Positions 37,778-45,990 are shown, numbered from the stretch's first letter. The stretch is 64,000 bases of DNA from Limnoglobus roseus (GCF_008254045.1 NZ_CP042425.1:4526001-4590000), one strand, 5' to 3'. Notes: generated by a model not told the origin, from the sequence alone. A program made the numbers and translations.

Positions 37778-38536
37778 AGTCGAGAATGAGCTATCGAGTC
37801 AGGAACTTCGGCGAAGACTTCTCAGCGGGCGTGGAAGGGCAGCCTACCCTCAGCGGCACTTGAGACCCGTCCCGCGACGGCGACCCCCGGTACTCGCCCT
37901 CTTGAGCCTTCTCGGGGTTTGCGAACAGAGCTTGGTCAACGCCGCCGGCTCGCCCGCTGAGCTTCAGCGGGGTCTGGCGGGGTCTCGCCGAAACGGGGGG
38001 CTGGTTCCCCACGCGGCTGAGACCACTCCCCTACTTGGCCGTTACGCCTTCGCGAGAGTTTGCTTCTGTAGCGTATCCAACTTCAAGGCGTATCGGGGCA
38101 GCCTACCCTGCCGCGGCGAATGAGACCCACCCCTCGGTGGCGTAGCCAGGTACTCGGCACCCTCGCGGATGACTTCGCTGGTCGGCGAACTGAGCCTATG
38201 TCCGCGCACCGGGGGCGACCTACCCTCGACGGCGCTTGAGACCCGCTCCGTAGCGGCGTCGCTGGTACTTGCACCCCCGTGGGTACTTCGCAGCGGTGGC
38301 AATTGGGCCTCGGCGGAGCCGCCCTCGCGGACTGCTCCGTGAAAGTTGTACGCTCGGCGAGGCCGAATCTTGCGCGGCTTTCTCGGAATTTTCTCCGCCG
38401 CGTCGCTTCCGCCTTGAAGGCGAGCGGGATGCCTTCACCCTACTAGACGACTCCCGTTCACGATCCTCACGCCGATTTTCTCTCCTCGGGTCTGTGGGAG
38501 TGGGTGATCCGGCCGAGGCCGGTTCCCGTCAACGAC
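37778..38536 (-). ncRNA. candidate structured ncRNA with a four-unit repeat array
   Basis: No coding frame is convincing in this 760 bp, which lies between two minus-strand terminators. Units A (37837-37902), B (38095-38164) and C (38211-38279) share AGTACC, GTCTCA, GCCG and AGGGTAGG on the minus strand; a divergent unit around 37990-38035 keeps GTCTCA and GCCG. Immediately 5' of GTCTCA each main unit has a 5-bp hairpin with a 4-nt loop whose stem differs but still pairs: CCGTC/GACGG (A), CCACC/GGTGG (B), CCGCT/AGCGG (C). An outer GGGNG/NGCCC stem pairs only on the minus strand, using G-U. I know no RNA class with this consensus. Confidence 0.6.
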
Positions 38537-38563
38537 AAAAACCGCGACCCTTCTGGGTCGCGG
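38537..38563 (-). terminator. strong rho-independent terminator ending the long minus-strand operon
   Basis: On the minus strand CCGCGACCC-AGAA-GGGTCGCGG is followed by TTTTTGTC. It ends transcription arriving from the 47.2-38.6 kb operon. The other side reads CTTCTTCTTT, so it may be bidirectional. Confidence 0.9.
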
Positions 38564-38583
38564 CTTCTTCTTTATCCACTCTC

Positions 38584-38857
38584 CTACTTCGTCGGCGTCT
38601 TCAGGTGATCCACCAGCAGCGTCGTCAGCTTCGCCTCCAAGTCCTCGCCGTCGCCCCTCCCCCCCTCTCTCGCACACCACGTCGTAAGAGTCGCCGTCGG
38701 CGTCCCCGCCGGGGGTCAGCTTCACCAGCCGCAGGAGCCGGGTCGCGGGCTTGGGCACCGGCACCTCGCGGACGCCGTAGACGACCGTCGCCTTCGCCTG
38801 GATCAGAATCTGAGAGGCGACGGCGTCCCAGAGGGCGGCCCGCTGGGGCTGGGTCTT
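38584..38857 (-). pseudogene. frameshifted remnant directly after the 38858-39415 gene
   Basis: Reading on in the same frame after the TAG of the upstream gene gives KTQPQRAALWDAVASQILIQ, then VVYGVREVPVPKPATRLLRL and GGDADGDSYDVVCERGG. At a run of seven C (38659-38665, plus strand) the frame breaks; with six it would continue DGEDLEAKLTTLLVDHLKTP and stop at 38584. There is no ATG; GTG codons near 38764 are the only starts. This looks like a decayed cistron or a 3' domain cut off by the TAG and the indel. Confidence 0.5.
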
Positions 38858-39415
38858 CTACTTCGGCGGCGTCTGCGGGGCGGCGATAGTCGGAGGAGTG
38901 GGGGCCGTCGTGAAGGCGTCTTTAAACTTGGACACGGCGACACCACTTATGATGCCGGTAAGGATCGCGAGGAAGGTCGAGAAGAGGGCGAGTTTGACCT
39001 GCCACCTACGATCCGAGTTCTTCGATTCCGTTGCCCGTTCACGTTCCTTCTGCTCTTGCTGCTCTTGCCACTCTTTCTGCTTTCGATCTCGCTCATCTTC
39101 ACGGATGCGGAGTTGCTCACGGTGATCCATTTCGAGGTGTTCTTTGGGTGAGAAGTTGGGTCGATAGGCGAGGAACTGATCGCACTCTCTGTCACGATTG
39201 ATTACGAGTAGAAAGCGGGCCGCTTCGGTTCCTTGTTCACGGTGGCTGTCGTGTTCGACTTGCAGGTCAGAAGCTCCGATCGAACAGAACGGAGGCGGCG
39301 AGCAGTCGCGAGGCGAAGCCCCCTTCGTTCGCGTGTCCACATCGGCTTCGCGAATCTTACGGTCGGAACCCTCGCGGACGCAAAGTAGGCCGCACTTCCC
39401 ACAACGAACGCTCAT
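38858..39415 (-). CDS. zinc-ribbon / coiled-coil / single-TM protein
   Basis: ATG at 39415 has GGAG seven bases upstream. 185 residues. Cysteines at the N-terminus (MSVRCGKCGLLCVREGSDRK) and near 40-45 suggest a small metal site. A long charged helix (about 95-140, with EQLRIREDERDRKQKEWQEQ) is a probable coiled coil. A transmembrane segment (about 147-170, LALFSTFLAILTGIISGVAV) is followed by a Thr/Pro tail. Function unknown. It is near the distal end of the minus-strand operon. Confidence 0.65.
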   Translation of the reverse strand: MSVRCGKCGLLCVREGSDRKIREADVDTRTKGASPRDCSPPPFCSIGASDLQVEHDSHREQGTEAARFLLVINRDRECDQFLAYRPNFSPKEHLEMDHREQLRIREDERDRKQKEWQEQQEQKERERATESKNSDRRWQVKLALFSTFLAILTGIISGVAVSKFKDAFTTAPTPPTIAAPQTPPK

Positions 39416-39625
39416 CGCCGACTCCCTCCCAGACCGAGGGCGTCAGATTAATCGACGCTCGCTATTCAATCAAGCAACTTCGAGGCGGAGTTCTTGCACC
39501 TGCGAGAGCGGCTTATCCGCAGGCTACCTCGCCGCCTTAGACCCAGACCCTACGGGGACGGCGAACCGCCCCCTTCTCCTCCTTCACTTTCGCCGACGCT
39601 GACGCGGGCGGCGAAGCCGCCGGGC

Positions 39626-40312
39626 CTACTCTTTGCCCAAGACGAGATCGACGACCCAGCACCCGCGGCAGTGGGGGCCGGGGCCGCGGAGGTGGGTGAG
39701 AACCGCGGCTTCTTCACAGCCCGCGTCTTCGAGGGCGTCGGCGAGAATTGGGAGGCGGTCCCAGGCCCGGTCTTCGTAAGCGGCTTCGGCGAGGGAGCGG
39801 GCGGTGGAGCTGACCCAGGCGGCGTCGAAGAACGGGGAGCGGAAGGGGTCGCCGAATATGTCTCTAAGCAGACCCGCTTGAACAACGGCTTCGAGTGAGC
39901 CGCCGACCTCGTTCACCTCCGGTCGCCGGGGGAACGCGGAGAGGGCGATGTTCGCGTTCACCGAGGCGTAGACGGCGGCCGGGTAGGGGTCGTTGTCGAG
40001 AGCGCACAAGAAGGCACAGAAATCGGCCTCCAGGGCGTCGAGCGTGCGGTCGGTAATCTCCCACCGCTTGCCGAGAACCCGCTCGATCGCGGCGTCCCAC
40101 TCCTCCGGCGAACCAATCCGGTCGGCCTCTCGGTCCAGGGCCGTCAGGTAATCCTCGGCGTCGGCGAGGTCGCCGTTCGCCCCCCGTGCCCGCAGAACGC
40201 GGTCGCAACAGGCGCTGGCGAACAGCCGCAGCTTCCGATCTGACGCCGTCGCCTTCAAGAACTCTAGCATTCGCGTCGGGTCAGCAGAGATCGACCACTC
40301 CTGCTCGGTCAT
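39626..40312 (-). CDS. Gemmata-type paralogous family protein (MTEQEW...LADALEDAGC)
   Basis: ATG at 40312 starts MTEQEWSISADPTRMLEFLK, the standard N-terminus of a large family that I know only as hypothetical proteins in Gemmataceae. SDRKLRLFASACCDRVLRAR and DRLPILADALEDAGCEEAAV are the conserved blocks, ending RGCWVVDLVLGKE. 228 residues. It is predicted helical and cytosolic, with no known activity. A second member is fused at 58236-59222 and a 3' fragment lies at 61303-61338, so the element has collected several copies. Confidence 0.8.
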   Translation of the reverse strand: MTEQEWSISADPTRMLEFLKATASDRKLRLFASACCDRVLRARGANGDLADAEDYLTALDREADRIGSPEEWDAAIERVLGKRWEITDRTLDALEADFCAFLCALDNDPYPAAVYASVNANIALSAFPRRPEVNEVGGSLEAVVQAGLLRDIFGDPFRSPFFDAAWVSSTARSLAEAAYEDRAWDRLPILADALEDAGCEEAAVLTHLRGPGPHCRGCWVVDLVLGKE

Positions 40313-40502
40313 TCGCACCCCCCGCCCCGATCTTACGCGACGGCGACCCAGAAGAGAACCGCCCGGCGGGGCGGCCCCGCCCACACCATCGCCGATCGAG
40401 ACGCCGACGGAGAAGGAGACGAAGAGGAGAGGGCGACGCCGTCGGGGTCGGCGTCCCTGTGTCTGTGGGAGTGGCTGCCTGGTGGCCGCTACTCATCGCC
40501 CG

Positions 40503-40793
40503 CTACCCCGCCCATTCGAGATACCGATACAGCTCGGCCAGGCACTCCGTCTCGGTCGCCCCCGCCCCCGTCTCGGCGTCGAAGGCGGCGAAGCCGAAGG
40601 CGACGCGGGCGGCGTCGGCGAGGGTCCCCAGGGCCGTCGCCGCCTCGGCGTCGTCGGCGGTCTGGGCGGCGGATAAGAGGGCGTTCAGCTCGCCCCGCGT
40701 CTGAAGCAGGAGCTTGTGGCGGATCGCGAGGGGGTCTAAGTAGTGGCCGTCGGCGGCGGCGTAGACGCGGTGGGCGGGGTCGGTGAAGATCAT
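40503..40793 (-). CDS. small hypothetical protein of the minus-strand operon
   Basis: ATG at 40793 with GGAG seven bases upstream; 96 residues. It begins MIFTDPAHRVYAAADGHYLD, then PLAIRHKLLLQTRGELNALL, and ends TETECLAELYRYLEWAG. The charged helical pattern and the location among structural-looking genes would fit a small phage-type head or tail accessory protein, but I cannot prove a family. Confidence 0.65.
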   Translation of the reverse strand: MIFTDPAHRVYAAADGHYLDPLAIRHKLLLQTRGELNALLSAAQTADDAEAATALGTLADAARVAFGFAAFDAETGAGATETECLAELYRYLEWAG

Positions 40794-40837
40794 CGGGGGC
40801 TCCGAAGGAGGGGAAGAAGAAGTCGAGGGGCAGGAGA

Positions 40838-41698
40838 TCAGAGGTCGCGGAACCGCAGTCGGCGTCGCGGCGGGGGCGGCGTCGGACTCAGCGGCCGGGC
40901 CGCGGTCGAGGGCAGCGGCGGCGTCCCCGTCGCGGGCTGGGCCTGCGGCGGCAGTCGCGGCACGTAAGCGGGGTTCGGCTGCGGTCGCTGATAAAGCCTC
41001 AGCCGCGGACTCGCGTGCGACTCATCGGGGGCGGCGGACCCCCGCCGTCCCAGCTCCGGCGGCGTCACCGGCTCGGGCCGCTCACTCAGTCTCAGCCGCG
41101 GCGGCGGCTTTTCCCCCTCCGCCCGGCGGGGACTCAGCAGCCGCGGGGTCACGGCCGAGGGCCGGCTCCACTCGCGGAGTCGCGGGGTCGGCGTCCCTGG
41201 CGGGGATTGCATCGGCAGCCGCGACGCCGTCAGCAGCACCGGGGCCGTCGCGGGCAGCTCCCGCGGGCGGAGCAGCACCGGCCGCCCCGGCGACGGGCGG
41301 GCGAGCAGCCGCAGCCGCGGCGAGGGGGGCGACCCCGGCGGCGGGGGCGTCCGCAGCTTCAGCTTCGGCGGGGGCGGCGAGTCGGGGGGCGGGGCCGTCC
41401 GCAGCCGCAGCCGGGGGGCGTCGGCGAGGGGGGAGCGGTAGGCGAGGAGTCGCGACATCGGTCGCGGCGGGGTCGGCTCGGGGTCTGAGGCCCGCGACTT
41501 CGGCGGCGGCAGCGGCGCGAGCGTCGGGCGGGTCAGGAGGTGAAGGCGGGCCGAGGTGACGCGGGGGAGGGGGAGGAGCCGAAGAGGGGTCTGCGGACGG
41601 GGCAGCGGCGAGAGCTGGGGCGGCGGACCCTCTCGGCGGGGGAGCGAGAGGAGGCGAGGAGGCGGCTTCGGCGGGGGCGGGGTCTGGGTCGGGGTCAT
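40838..41698 (-). CDS. proline-rich tandem-repeat protein (PxLRLxxRPxP repeats)
   Basis: ATG at 41698 gives 286 residues beginning MTPTQTPPPPKPPPRLLSLP. About a dozen repeats of ~13-25 residues centre on PRLRL, for example APRLRLRTAPPP, PPKLKLRTPPPP, SPRLRLLARPSP, PPRLRLSERPEP and SPRLRLYQRPQP. The C-terminus is basic (PPPPRRRLRFRDL). There is no clear ribosome site. An alternating Pro/Leu-Arg array suggests an extended fibrous or polyanion-binding protein (inference). The same DNA read in frame with the upstream gene is open, but the upstream part is coding in another frame. Confidence 0.55.
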   Translation of the reverse strand: MTPTQTPPPPKPPPRLLSLPRREGPPPQLSPLPRPQTPLRLLPLPRVTSARLHLLTRPTLAPLPPPKSRASDPEPTPPRPMSRLLAYRSPLADAPRLRLRTAPPPDSPPPPKLKLRTPPPPGSPPSPRLRLLARPSPGRPVLLRPRELPATAPVLLTASRLPMQSPPGTPTPRLREWSRPSAVTPRLLSPRRAEGEKPPPRLRLSERPEPVTPPELGRRGSAAPDESHASPRLRLYQRPQPNPAYVPRLPPQAQPATGTPPLPSTAARPLSPTPPPPRRRLRFRDL

Positions 41699-41756
41699 AG
41701 GAGGGGACTCGGTGATGTGGGAGGAGGGGCGGCGAGCGGCGAGGCGACGAGGTGAC

Positions 41757-42106
41757 TTACTCCGCGGTATCGTTGTCGTTGCAGACCCAGACGCTGACCC
41801 CGCGGCGGGTCGGGTCCGGCTCCTCGGCGAACCCCGCGCGGGCGAGGGCGACGGCACAGCGGCGGCGGAGGTCCGGGTCTTCGACGCGGGGGAACTCCAT
41901 CCGCATCCCCGGCTCCCTGTTCGCGGCGGCCACGCCAGCGAGAGAGGCGGGGAAATCGGCGGGGCGGGGGTGTAGAGGAGGACCGACCGGCTCCCGTCGG
42001 CGGCGGATTCATCGCCCGGCTCGTCGAACGGTGGTTCGTCGGGGGAGACCCAGACTGAGAACGGAGGCGTGACGAGGCTCGGAGCTGGAATGGAGAGGTA
42101 GCTCAT
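41757..42106 (-). pseudogene. small structural-operon gene, frameshifted
   Basis: ATG at 42106 starts MSYLSIPAPSLVTPPFSVWV and reads on to RSVLLYTPAPP. At G/C runs 41961-41970 the sense moves to another frame (DFPASLAGVAAANREPGMRM, EFPRVEDPDLRRRCAVALAR) that stops at 41757 after VSVWVCNDNDTAE. One extra base in the runs would make a single 116-residue protein. Alternatively the second part may be an independent 49-residue protein starting at ATG 41906. Both halves contain an SVWV strand. Confidence 0.5.
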
Positions 42107-42133
42107 GCGAAAGGGTCGAGAGGAGGGAAAAGT

Positions 42134-42361
42134 TCAGTAGCCGAAGACTAAGCTCGTTAGAATCGCAACAGCAAAGAAACCGCCGATGATTGCCCATGCG
42201 ATCATCGTCTGCTTCTTCGGGTCGGGATTCAGCCGGCGGTAAGTCGCGTAGCAGTCGGGGCAGAGGTGAAGGCTCTCGCCCTGTTTGAAGTGCGTCCCCG
42301 AGGTGACGACGTGACGGAGATCGGCGTCGGACTCGGGGCAGTTGCAGTAGGTACACTTCAT
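42134..42361 (-). CDS. small zinc-ribbon membrane protein
   Basis: ATG at 42361 with GGAGG six bases upstream; 75 residues. Two CxxC-type pairs (MKCTYCNCPES and HLCPDCYATYR) form a likely zinc ribbon, and a C-terminal transmembrane helix (AWAIIGGFFAVAILTSLVFG) anchors it. The role is unknown; such proteins can act in membrane stress or assembly. Confidence 0.75.
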   Translation of the reverse strand: MKCTYCNCPESDADLRHVVTSGTHFKQGESLHLCPDCYATYRRLNPDPKKQTMIAWAIIGGFFAVAILTSLVFGY

Positions 42362-42410
42362 CGGAAACCTCCTCCGTCAGCTTAGCTGCCGCCGCCCTCC
42401 GCGAGAAGCC

Positions 42411-43115
42411 TCAACCGCCCCCACCCGGCGGCGGCGGCGGGGACGCTGGGGGGACGAGGACCGGCCGTGTCCGAGAATCTTCGGCAGCGACGGCCCCTGT
42501 CGCGTAGATCGCGGACGGCCAATACTCGACGACCGGCCAGATGCCCCCCGTCTCGGGCAGCCCCCAGTCGGGCCGGCTCACATCAATCCTTCGCCCGAGG
42601 ATCTCGCCCCTTTTCGGCCCCGGCTCAGTTTCGAGCAGCGGGTTATCGAGAGACACCGTCGAGTTTAGAAACTCCGGCGAGAGCTGCTCGGCTTCGAGTG
42701 AGAACGGCGGGGACGTGACGACGAGGCCCTCGTACACGTCGGGAAGAACGCGCTCGACGAATTCGAAGACGGCCAACGCCGTGTATACCACGCTGCCGCC
42801 GTCGAGGTTGACCTGGGACGACACGTTCAGCGTGCCCTTCACGAACTTGAACCGGCCGTCGGTCGAGTCGCCGGGGTAGGGGATGATCGGCGGCTGGCCC
42901 TCCTTCGTGGCCTCGATGCGGGTGATCTTCTTCCGCGTCGGCGGACGGACCGCGATCCCGACGGTCGGGTCGTAGGCCGCCCGCTGGGCGGGATCATCGG
43001 AGATTTTGTCCCCCTTCAGCATGTATTCCACGCCGCTGTCGAAGATGAACTCGTCTTCAGCTTTGTACGTCTTGTAGTTTGCACGGCTGCCGTCGTCGCG
43101 GACTCGATAGGCCAT
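42411..43115 (-). CDS. hypothetical, structural-looking protein
   Basis: ATG at 43115 overlaps the upstream TGA by one base (TGATG), so translation is coupled. 234 residues beginning MAYRVRDDGSRANYKTYKAE. Beta-rich composition, with RFKFVKGTLNVSSQVNLDGG and YTALAVFEFVERVLPDVYEG in the middle and a Pro/Gly-rich tail (PPASPPPPPGGGG). No family recognised. The gene order of several coupled, beta-rich proteins resembles phage head/tail operons. Confidence 0.7.
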   Translation of the reverse strand: MAYRVRDDGSRANYKTYKAEDEFIFDSGVEYMLKGDKISDDPAQRAAYDPTVGIAVRPPTRKKITRIEATKEGQPPIIPYPGDSTDGRFKFVKGTLNVSSQVNLDGGSVVYTALAVFEFVERVLPDVYEGLVVTSPPFSLEAEQLSPEFLNSTVSLDNPLLETEPGPKRGEILGRRIDVSRPDWGLPETGGIWPVVEYWPSAIYATGAVAAEDSRTRPVLVPPASPPPPPGGGG

Positions 43116-43543
43116 CACGGAACTCCGATGTCGGGTTTCTTGCCCCGCGCGGCCCAGTAGGCGACGGGGTGGGGTTTGGGGGATTGTTGCTGAGCCGGCG
43201 TCGGCACCGCACCGCCCTTGTCGGCGGCGTCGGCGTAGGCCTCGGGGCCGCCAGGTTTGGCGTCGCGGGGATTCGCGCCGACTTTGACCTCGGGATGCGG
43301 GATGAACCCCTCGGGGTCGGCGATCGACTGGTACGCGATCAGTTCGAGCCAGCCCCGGCTCAGACGATCGGAAGGGGGCGAGGCGGCTTCGGCGGTCGCG
43401 GCTTGGGACAGGAGCAACTTCCCGTCGCCCGCGAGCTTCGGCGGAGGCCCGAAAACGAACCGGCCCACGCGGTCGAGGGCGTCGAAGGAGCCGCCGGTGA
43501 TCTCGTCGGCAACGCCGACGAAGACGGGTTGGTAGCCCGTCAT
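43115..43543 (-). CDS. hypothetical, structural-looking protein
   Basis: ATG at 43543 (GAAGGCGAG upstream) gives 142 residues: MTGYQPVFVGVADEITGGSF then DALDRVGRFVFGPPPKLAGD, GWLELIAYQSIADPEGFIPH and a charged C-terminus. Before IS630 arrived, the upstream gene would have ended at 43540 with an ATGA overlap on this start, so the two were translationally coupled. Confidence 0.7.
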   Translation of the reverse strand: MTGYQPVFVGVADEITGGSFDALDRVGRFVFGPPPKLAGDGKLLLSQAATAEAASPPSDRLSRGWLELIAYQSIADPEGFIPHPEVKVGANPRDAKPGGPEAYADAADKGGAVPTPAQQQSPKPHPVAYWAARGKKPDIGVP

Positions 43544-43583
43544 CGGCTCGCCTTCGAGTCGATTCTTGAGTCCTTGCAGGAGA

Positions 43584-44544
43584 TTAGTATCGGTTCGGTG
43601 ACGGCGTAGCGTGTGGCAGTCCGTACCCGCAATGGCGGATGTAGGCCGCACACTCGTCCGGCTGGAACACCCGCGACACCGACGCCAGGAATGTAAGGAG
43701 GGTCGGGACAGCCCGGTGGCCGTCCGATCGGAGGAGCCGCTTGAGCTTGGCGAATGCCAGCTCGATCGGGTTCAGATCCGGCGAGTACGGGGGGAGGAAC
43801 ACCAGCCGGCACCCGGCGGCTTCAACCGCCGTCCGGACGGCGGCCGACTTGTGACACGGCAGGTTGTCGAGCACCACCGTGTCACCCGGTCGCAGGGCCG
43901 GGACCAAGACGGACGTGACGTAGTCGCGGAACCGATCCCCGGTCATGGGCCCGTCGAGCACCTGGGTGGCGACCATCCCGTCGGCACGGACGGCGGCCGT
44001 GAAGGTCAGGCTCTTGTAGTGACCGTGGGGGACCGAACCGACGACCGGGTCGCCCCTGGGGGCGTACCCGTACCGCCGGTCCATGGTCGTGTTGGCGGCC
44101 GTCTCGTCCACGAACACGACCCGCGTCGGGTCGACGGCCGGGGCGGTGTCGCTACGCCAGGCGTCGCGGGCGGCCCGCACGTCCGGCCGGTCCTGTTCGG
44201 CCGCCCGGGTGACTTTTTTTGAACGTGTACCCGAGCCCGCGGACGGCGGCCCACAGGGTGGACAGGGCCACCGTGACCTTCAACTCGCCGCGGAGTTCGA
44301 CCAGGGTCAGGTCCGGGGTGGCGGCCAGGAGTTCGCGGATGCGGTGGTGGTGGGCGGCCAGTTTCGCGGCGCGGGTCGGGCGGGCGACGCGGGGGCCGAC
44401 TTCGCCGGTCTGCCGATGCCGCTGCCGGAGCCGGCGGACCCAGGCCGGGCTGACGGAGAACCGGTCGGCCAGCTCGGCCGTGCCGTCCCCGGCCGCGGCG
44501 GCCTCCAGCACCCGGACCCGAAGATCGATCGAGTACGCCCGCAT
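43584..44544 (-). CDS. IS630 transposase, two frames joined by -1 frameshift
   Basis: ATG at 44544 has AGGAGGG seven bases upstream. The first frame (helix-turn-helix: DGTAELADRFSVSPAWVRRL) runs to a run of seven A (minus strand, near 44214-44220). A -1 shift there gives KKVTRAAEQDRPDVRAARDA and the DDE catalytic domain: VVFVDETAANT (Asp), DTVVLDNLPCHKS (Asp) and PPYSPDLNPIELAFAKLK (Glu). Frameshifting at such A runs is usual in IS630. The second frame leaves the IS and stops in flanking DNA at 43584, so the last ~8 residues are host-encoded. Confidence 0.9.
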
Positions 44545-44596
44545 GTCGCGCCCTCCTGGCGAGGTGTGAGGGTACGCCATCACACGTGGGACACGC
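43609..44596 (-). mobile_element. IS630-family insertion sequence, 988 bp
   Basis: Flanked by TA dinucleotides (43607-43608 and 44597-44598), the IS630 target duplication. Terminal inverted repeats begin GCGTGTGGCAG on the left and GCGTGTCCCAC on the right. Removing the IS plus one TA restores an open reading frame across the site, which fixes the boundaries. It contains one transposase made by frameshifting. Confidence 0.85.
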
Positions 44597-44955
44597 TAGA
44601 TCAGGTTCGAAACGACACTAGTCAAGCCGCCCTGGGTCAGAACGACTTCGACCGAGCAGCTCCGATTCGTCCAATCGTGATGGCTGAAGATTCGCGTCCC
44701 CGGCGGCAGTAGACCGATCTCGCCGGCGCGGCTGCGGCGAAGCGCACCCATTACAAGTGCCAGTGCCGTCTTGTAGATGTCCGCCATCGACGCGGTCGGG
44801 TTGCCACTTACCGTGGCTGAACACTTCGTAACCAAGCCCGGAACAAGATTCTTTGCGGCAGCAAAGGTCTTGTTGAGCCCGTCCCCGAGTCGGTCCCAGG
44901 GGATTGCCATCGCGAGGCGACCCACGGCGGCTAACGGAATCGGCATTTGAATCAC

Positions 44956-45990
44956 CTACGGGTTCGAGTTCTGGGGCGCATTCGGCGGGGGCAATCGGCG
45001 ACGACGCTGCCGCTGGCGGCGACCCGGCCCCTGCTGCTGACTCTTGTCTTCGTCGGCTTGCTCGCGGCTGAAATTGCGATTTGCCCGATATTCAAACACG
45101 GATGAGTATGTATCCAAGATCGACGCGAAGGTGTCGCCCTCTTTGGTGAGCATCTGCTGAAGCTCGACTTGCGCCCGCGTCACGCCGACGCCCGTGCCGT
45201 CGATGAGCGTCGCCTTCTGTTGCACGTCCACGAACGAGTAATGGAGTCGTCGGTGGTCCTCGTCGAGCGCGACGGTCACGGCCTCCCGCCTAAATCCTCT
45301 GGGTATCTTGGGCGCGAGATTCGGTCGCCACCCGTCGATCACCAGCTTCAGCCGCTCAATTGCCGCGGCATCGAAATGGGCCACACCCTCGACGACTCGC
45401 GTCGTGAAGTAGTCCGCGTCCAGCTCGTGCGTTTCTCGCCAGTTGTTCGACAAAAGTACCGAAGAGGGGTCTGTCTTCGAGTAGGTGCCGTCCCGCTCGT
45501 AGGCCGTGATTTGAAAGTTGGCGACGATGGTGCGGGCGTTCCCGACGATGCGGCGGATGTTGAAAGCGATCGGCGTCGGCCCCGCGTTGCAATCGCACTG
45601 GTCGCCCTCGCGGGGCAAGTCGAGGAGGTATTCGATGACATTCTGGTTGCTGAGGTTCGACTGCTCGTAGAACCGCAACTTCTGACGAGGCCGCATCAGG
45701 TGGGCGCGGATGTTCACGTCCGTCGTCGTCGCCGAGGTCGGGAACTGTAGCCGTTCCTCCTGAATGATGTTTCGAATCTCCCGGCCCCATGGGTCCAAGA
45801 GCGGCTTCAAGTTCGGCGCGATCGGCGGCGTCGAGTAATTGACAAAGCCGGCGTCGGGGCCGAGGACAACTTCGGCGTTAATCGTCCAGCGGTGGAAGAG
45901 GTACGTGTCGCCGTCGTCGTCGTAGACGGCTTCGCGGTTGCAATCGTAGGTGAGCGTCTCCATTTTGACGCCGGCGTATTCGAGGAACAA
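44956..45990 (-). CDS. large beta-rich structural-looking protein
   Basis: TTG at 45990 has GGAG six bases upstream and gives MFLEYAGVKMETLTYDCNRE; an ATG at 45963 is the alternative. About 344 residues. DGDTYLFHRWTINAEVVLGP, HLMRPRQKLRFYEQSNLSNQ and RRLHYSFVDVQQKATLIDGT are regular beta-type segments, and the C-terminus is a basic Arg/Gln tract (about 320-340). I believe similar proteins occur in Gemmata phage-like islands, but cannot name a family. Its stop abuts the start of the next gene. Confidence 0.7.
   Translation of the reverse strand: MFLEYAGVKMETLTYDCNREAVYDDDGDTYLFHRWTINAEVVLGPDAGFVNYSTPPIAPNLKPLLDPWGREIRNIIQEERLQFPTSATTTDVNIRAHLMRPRQKLRFYEQSNLSNQNVIEYLLDLPREGDQCDCNAGPTPIAFNIRRIVGNARTIVANFQITAYERDGTYSKTDPSSVLLSNNWRETHELDADYFTTRVVEGVAHFDAAAIERLKLVIDGWRPNLAPKIPRGFRREAVTVALDEDHRRLHYSFVDVQQKATLIDGTGVGVTRAQVELQQMLTKEGDTFASILDTYSSVFEYRANRNFSREQADEDKSQQQGPGRRQRQRRRRLPPPNAPQNSNP

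Larger units (their letters stand above)
43540..44955 (-). pseudogene. structural-operon gene split near its 3' end by IS630
   Basis: The 5' part runs from GTG 44955 (or ATG 44946) through VGRLAMAIPWDRLGDGLNKT and SVEVVLTQGGLTSVVSNLI to a TAG created at the IS boundary. If 43609-44596 and one TA are removed, the frame continues YAVTEPILISCKDSRIDSKA and stops at 43540, overlapping the next start. The intact protein would be about 141 residues, so only ~22 residues are lost and the truncated protein may still work. The family is unknown. Confidence 0.75.

Noticed and set aside
37837..38279. Repeat units as a CRISPR array
   Set aside because: Only four units, spaced 103-157 bp, with internal variability in the conserved part; no cas genes are nearby.
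38211..38279. Unit C as a twister ribozyme (GTCTCAAGC...GAGGG resembles its core)
   Set aside because: The required 5' UAA...C segment and pseudoknot partners are not evident, and units A and B do not keep the resemblance.
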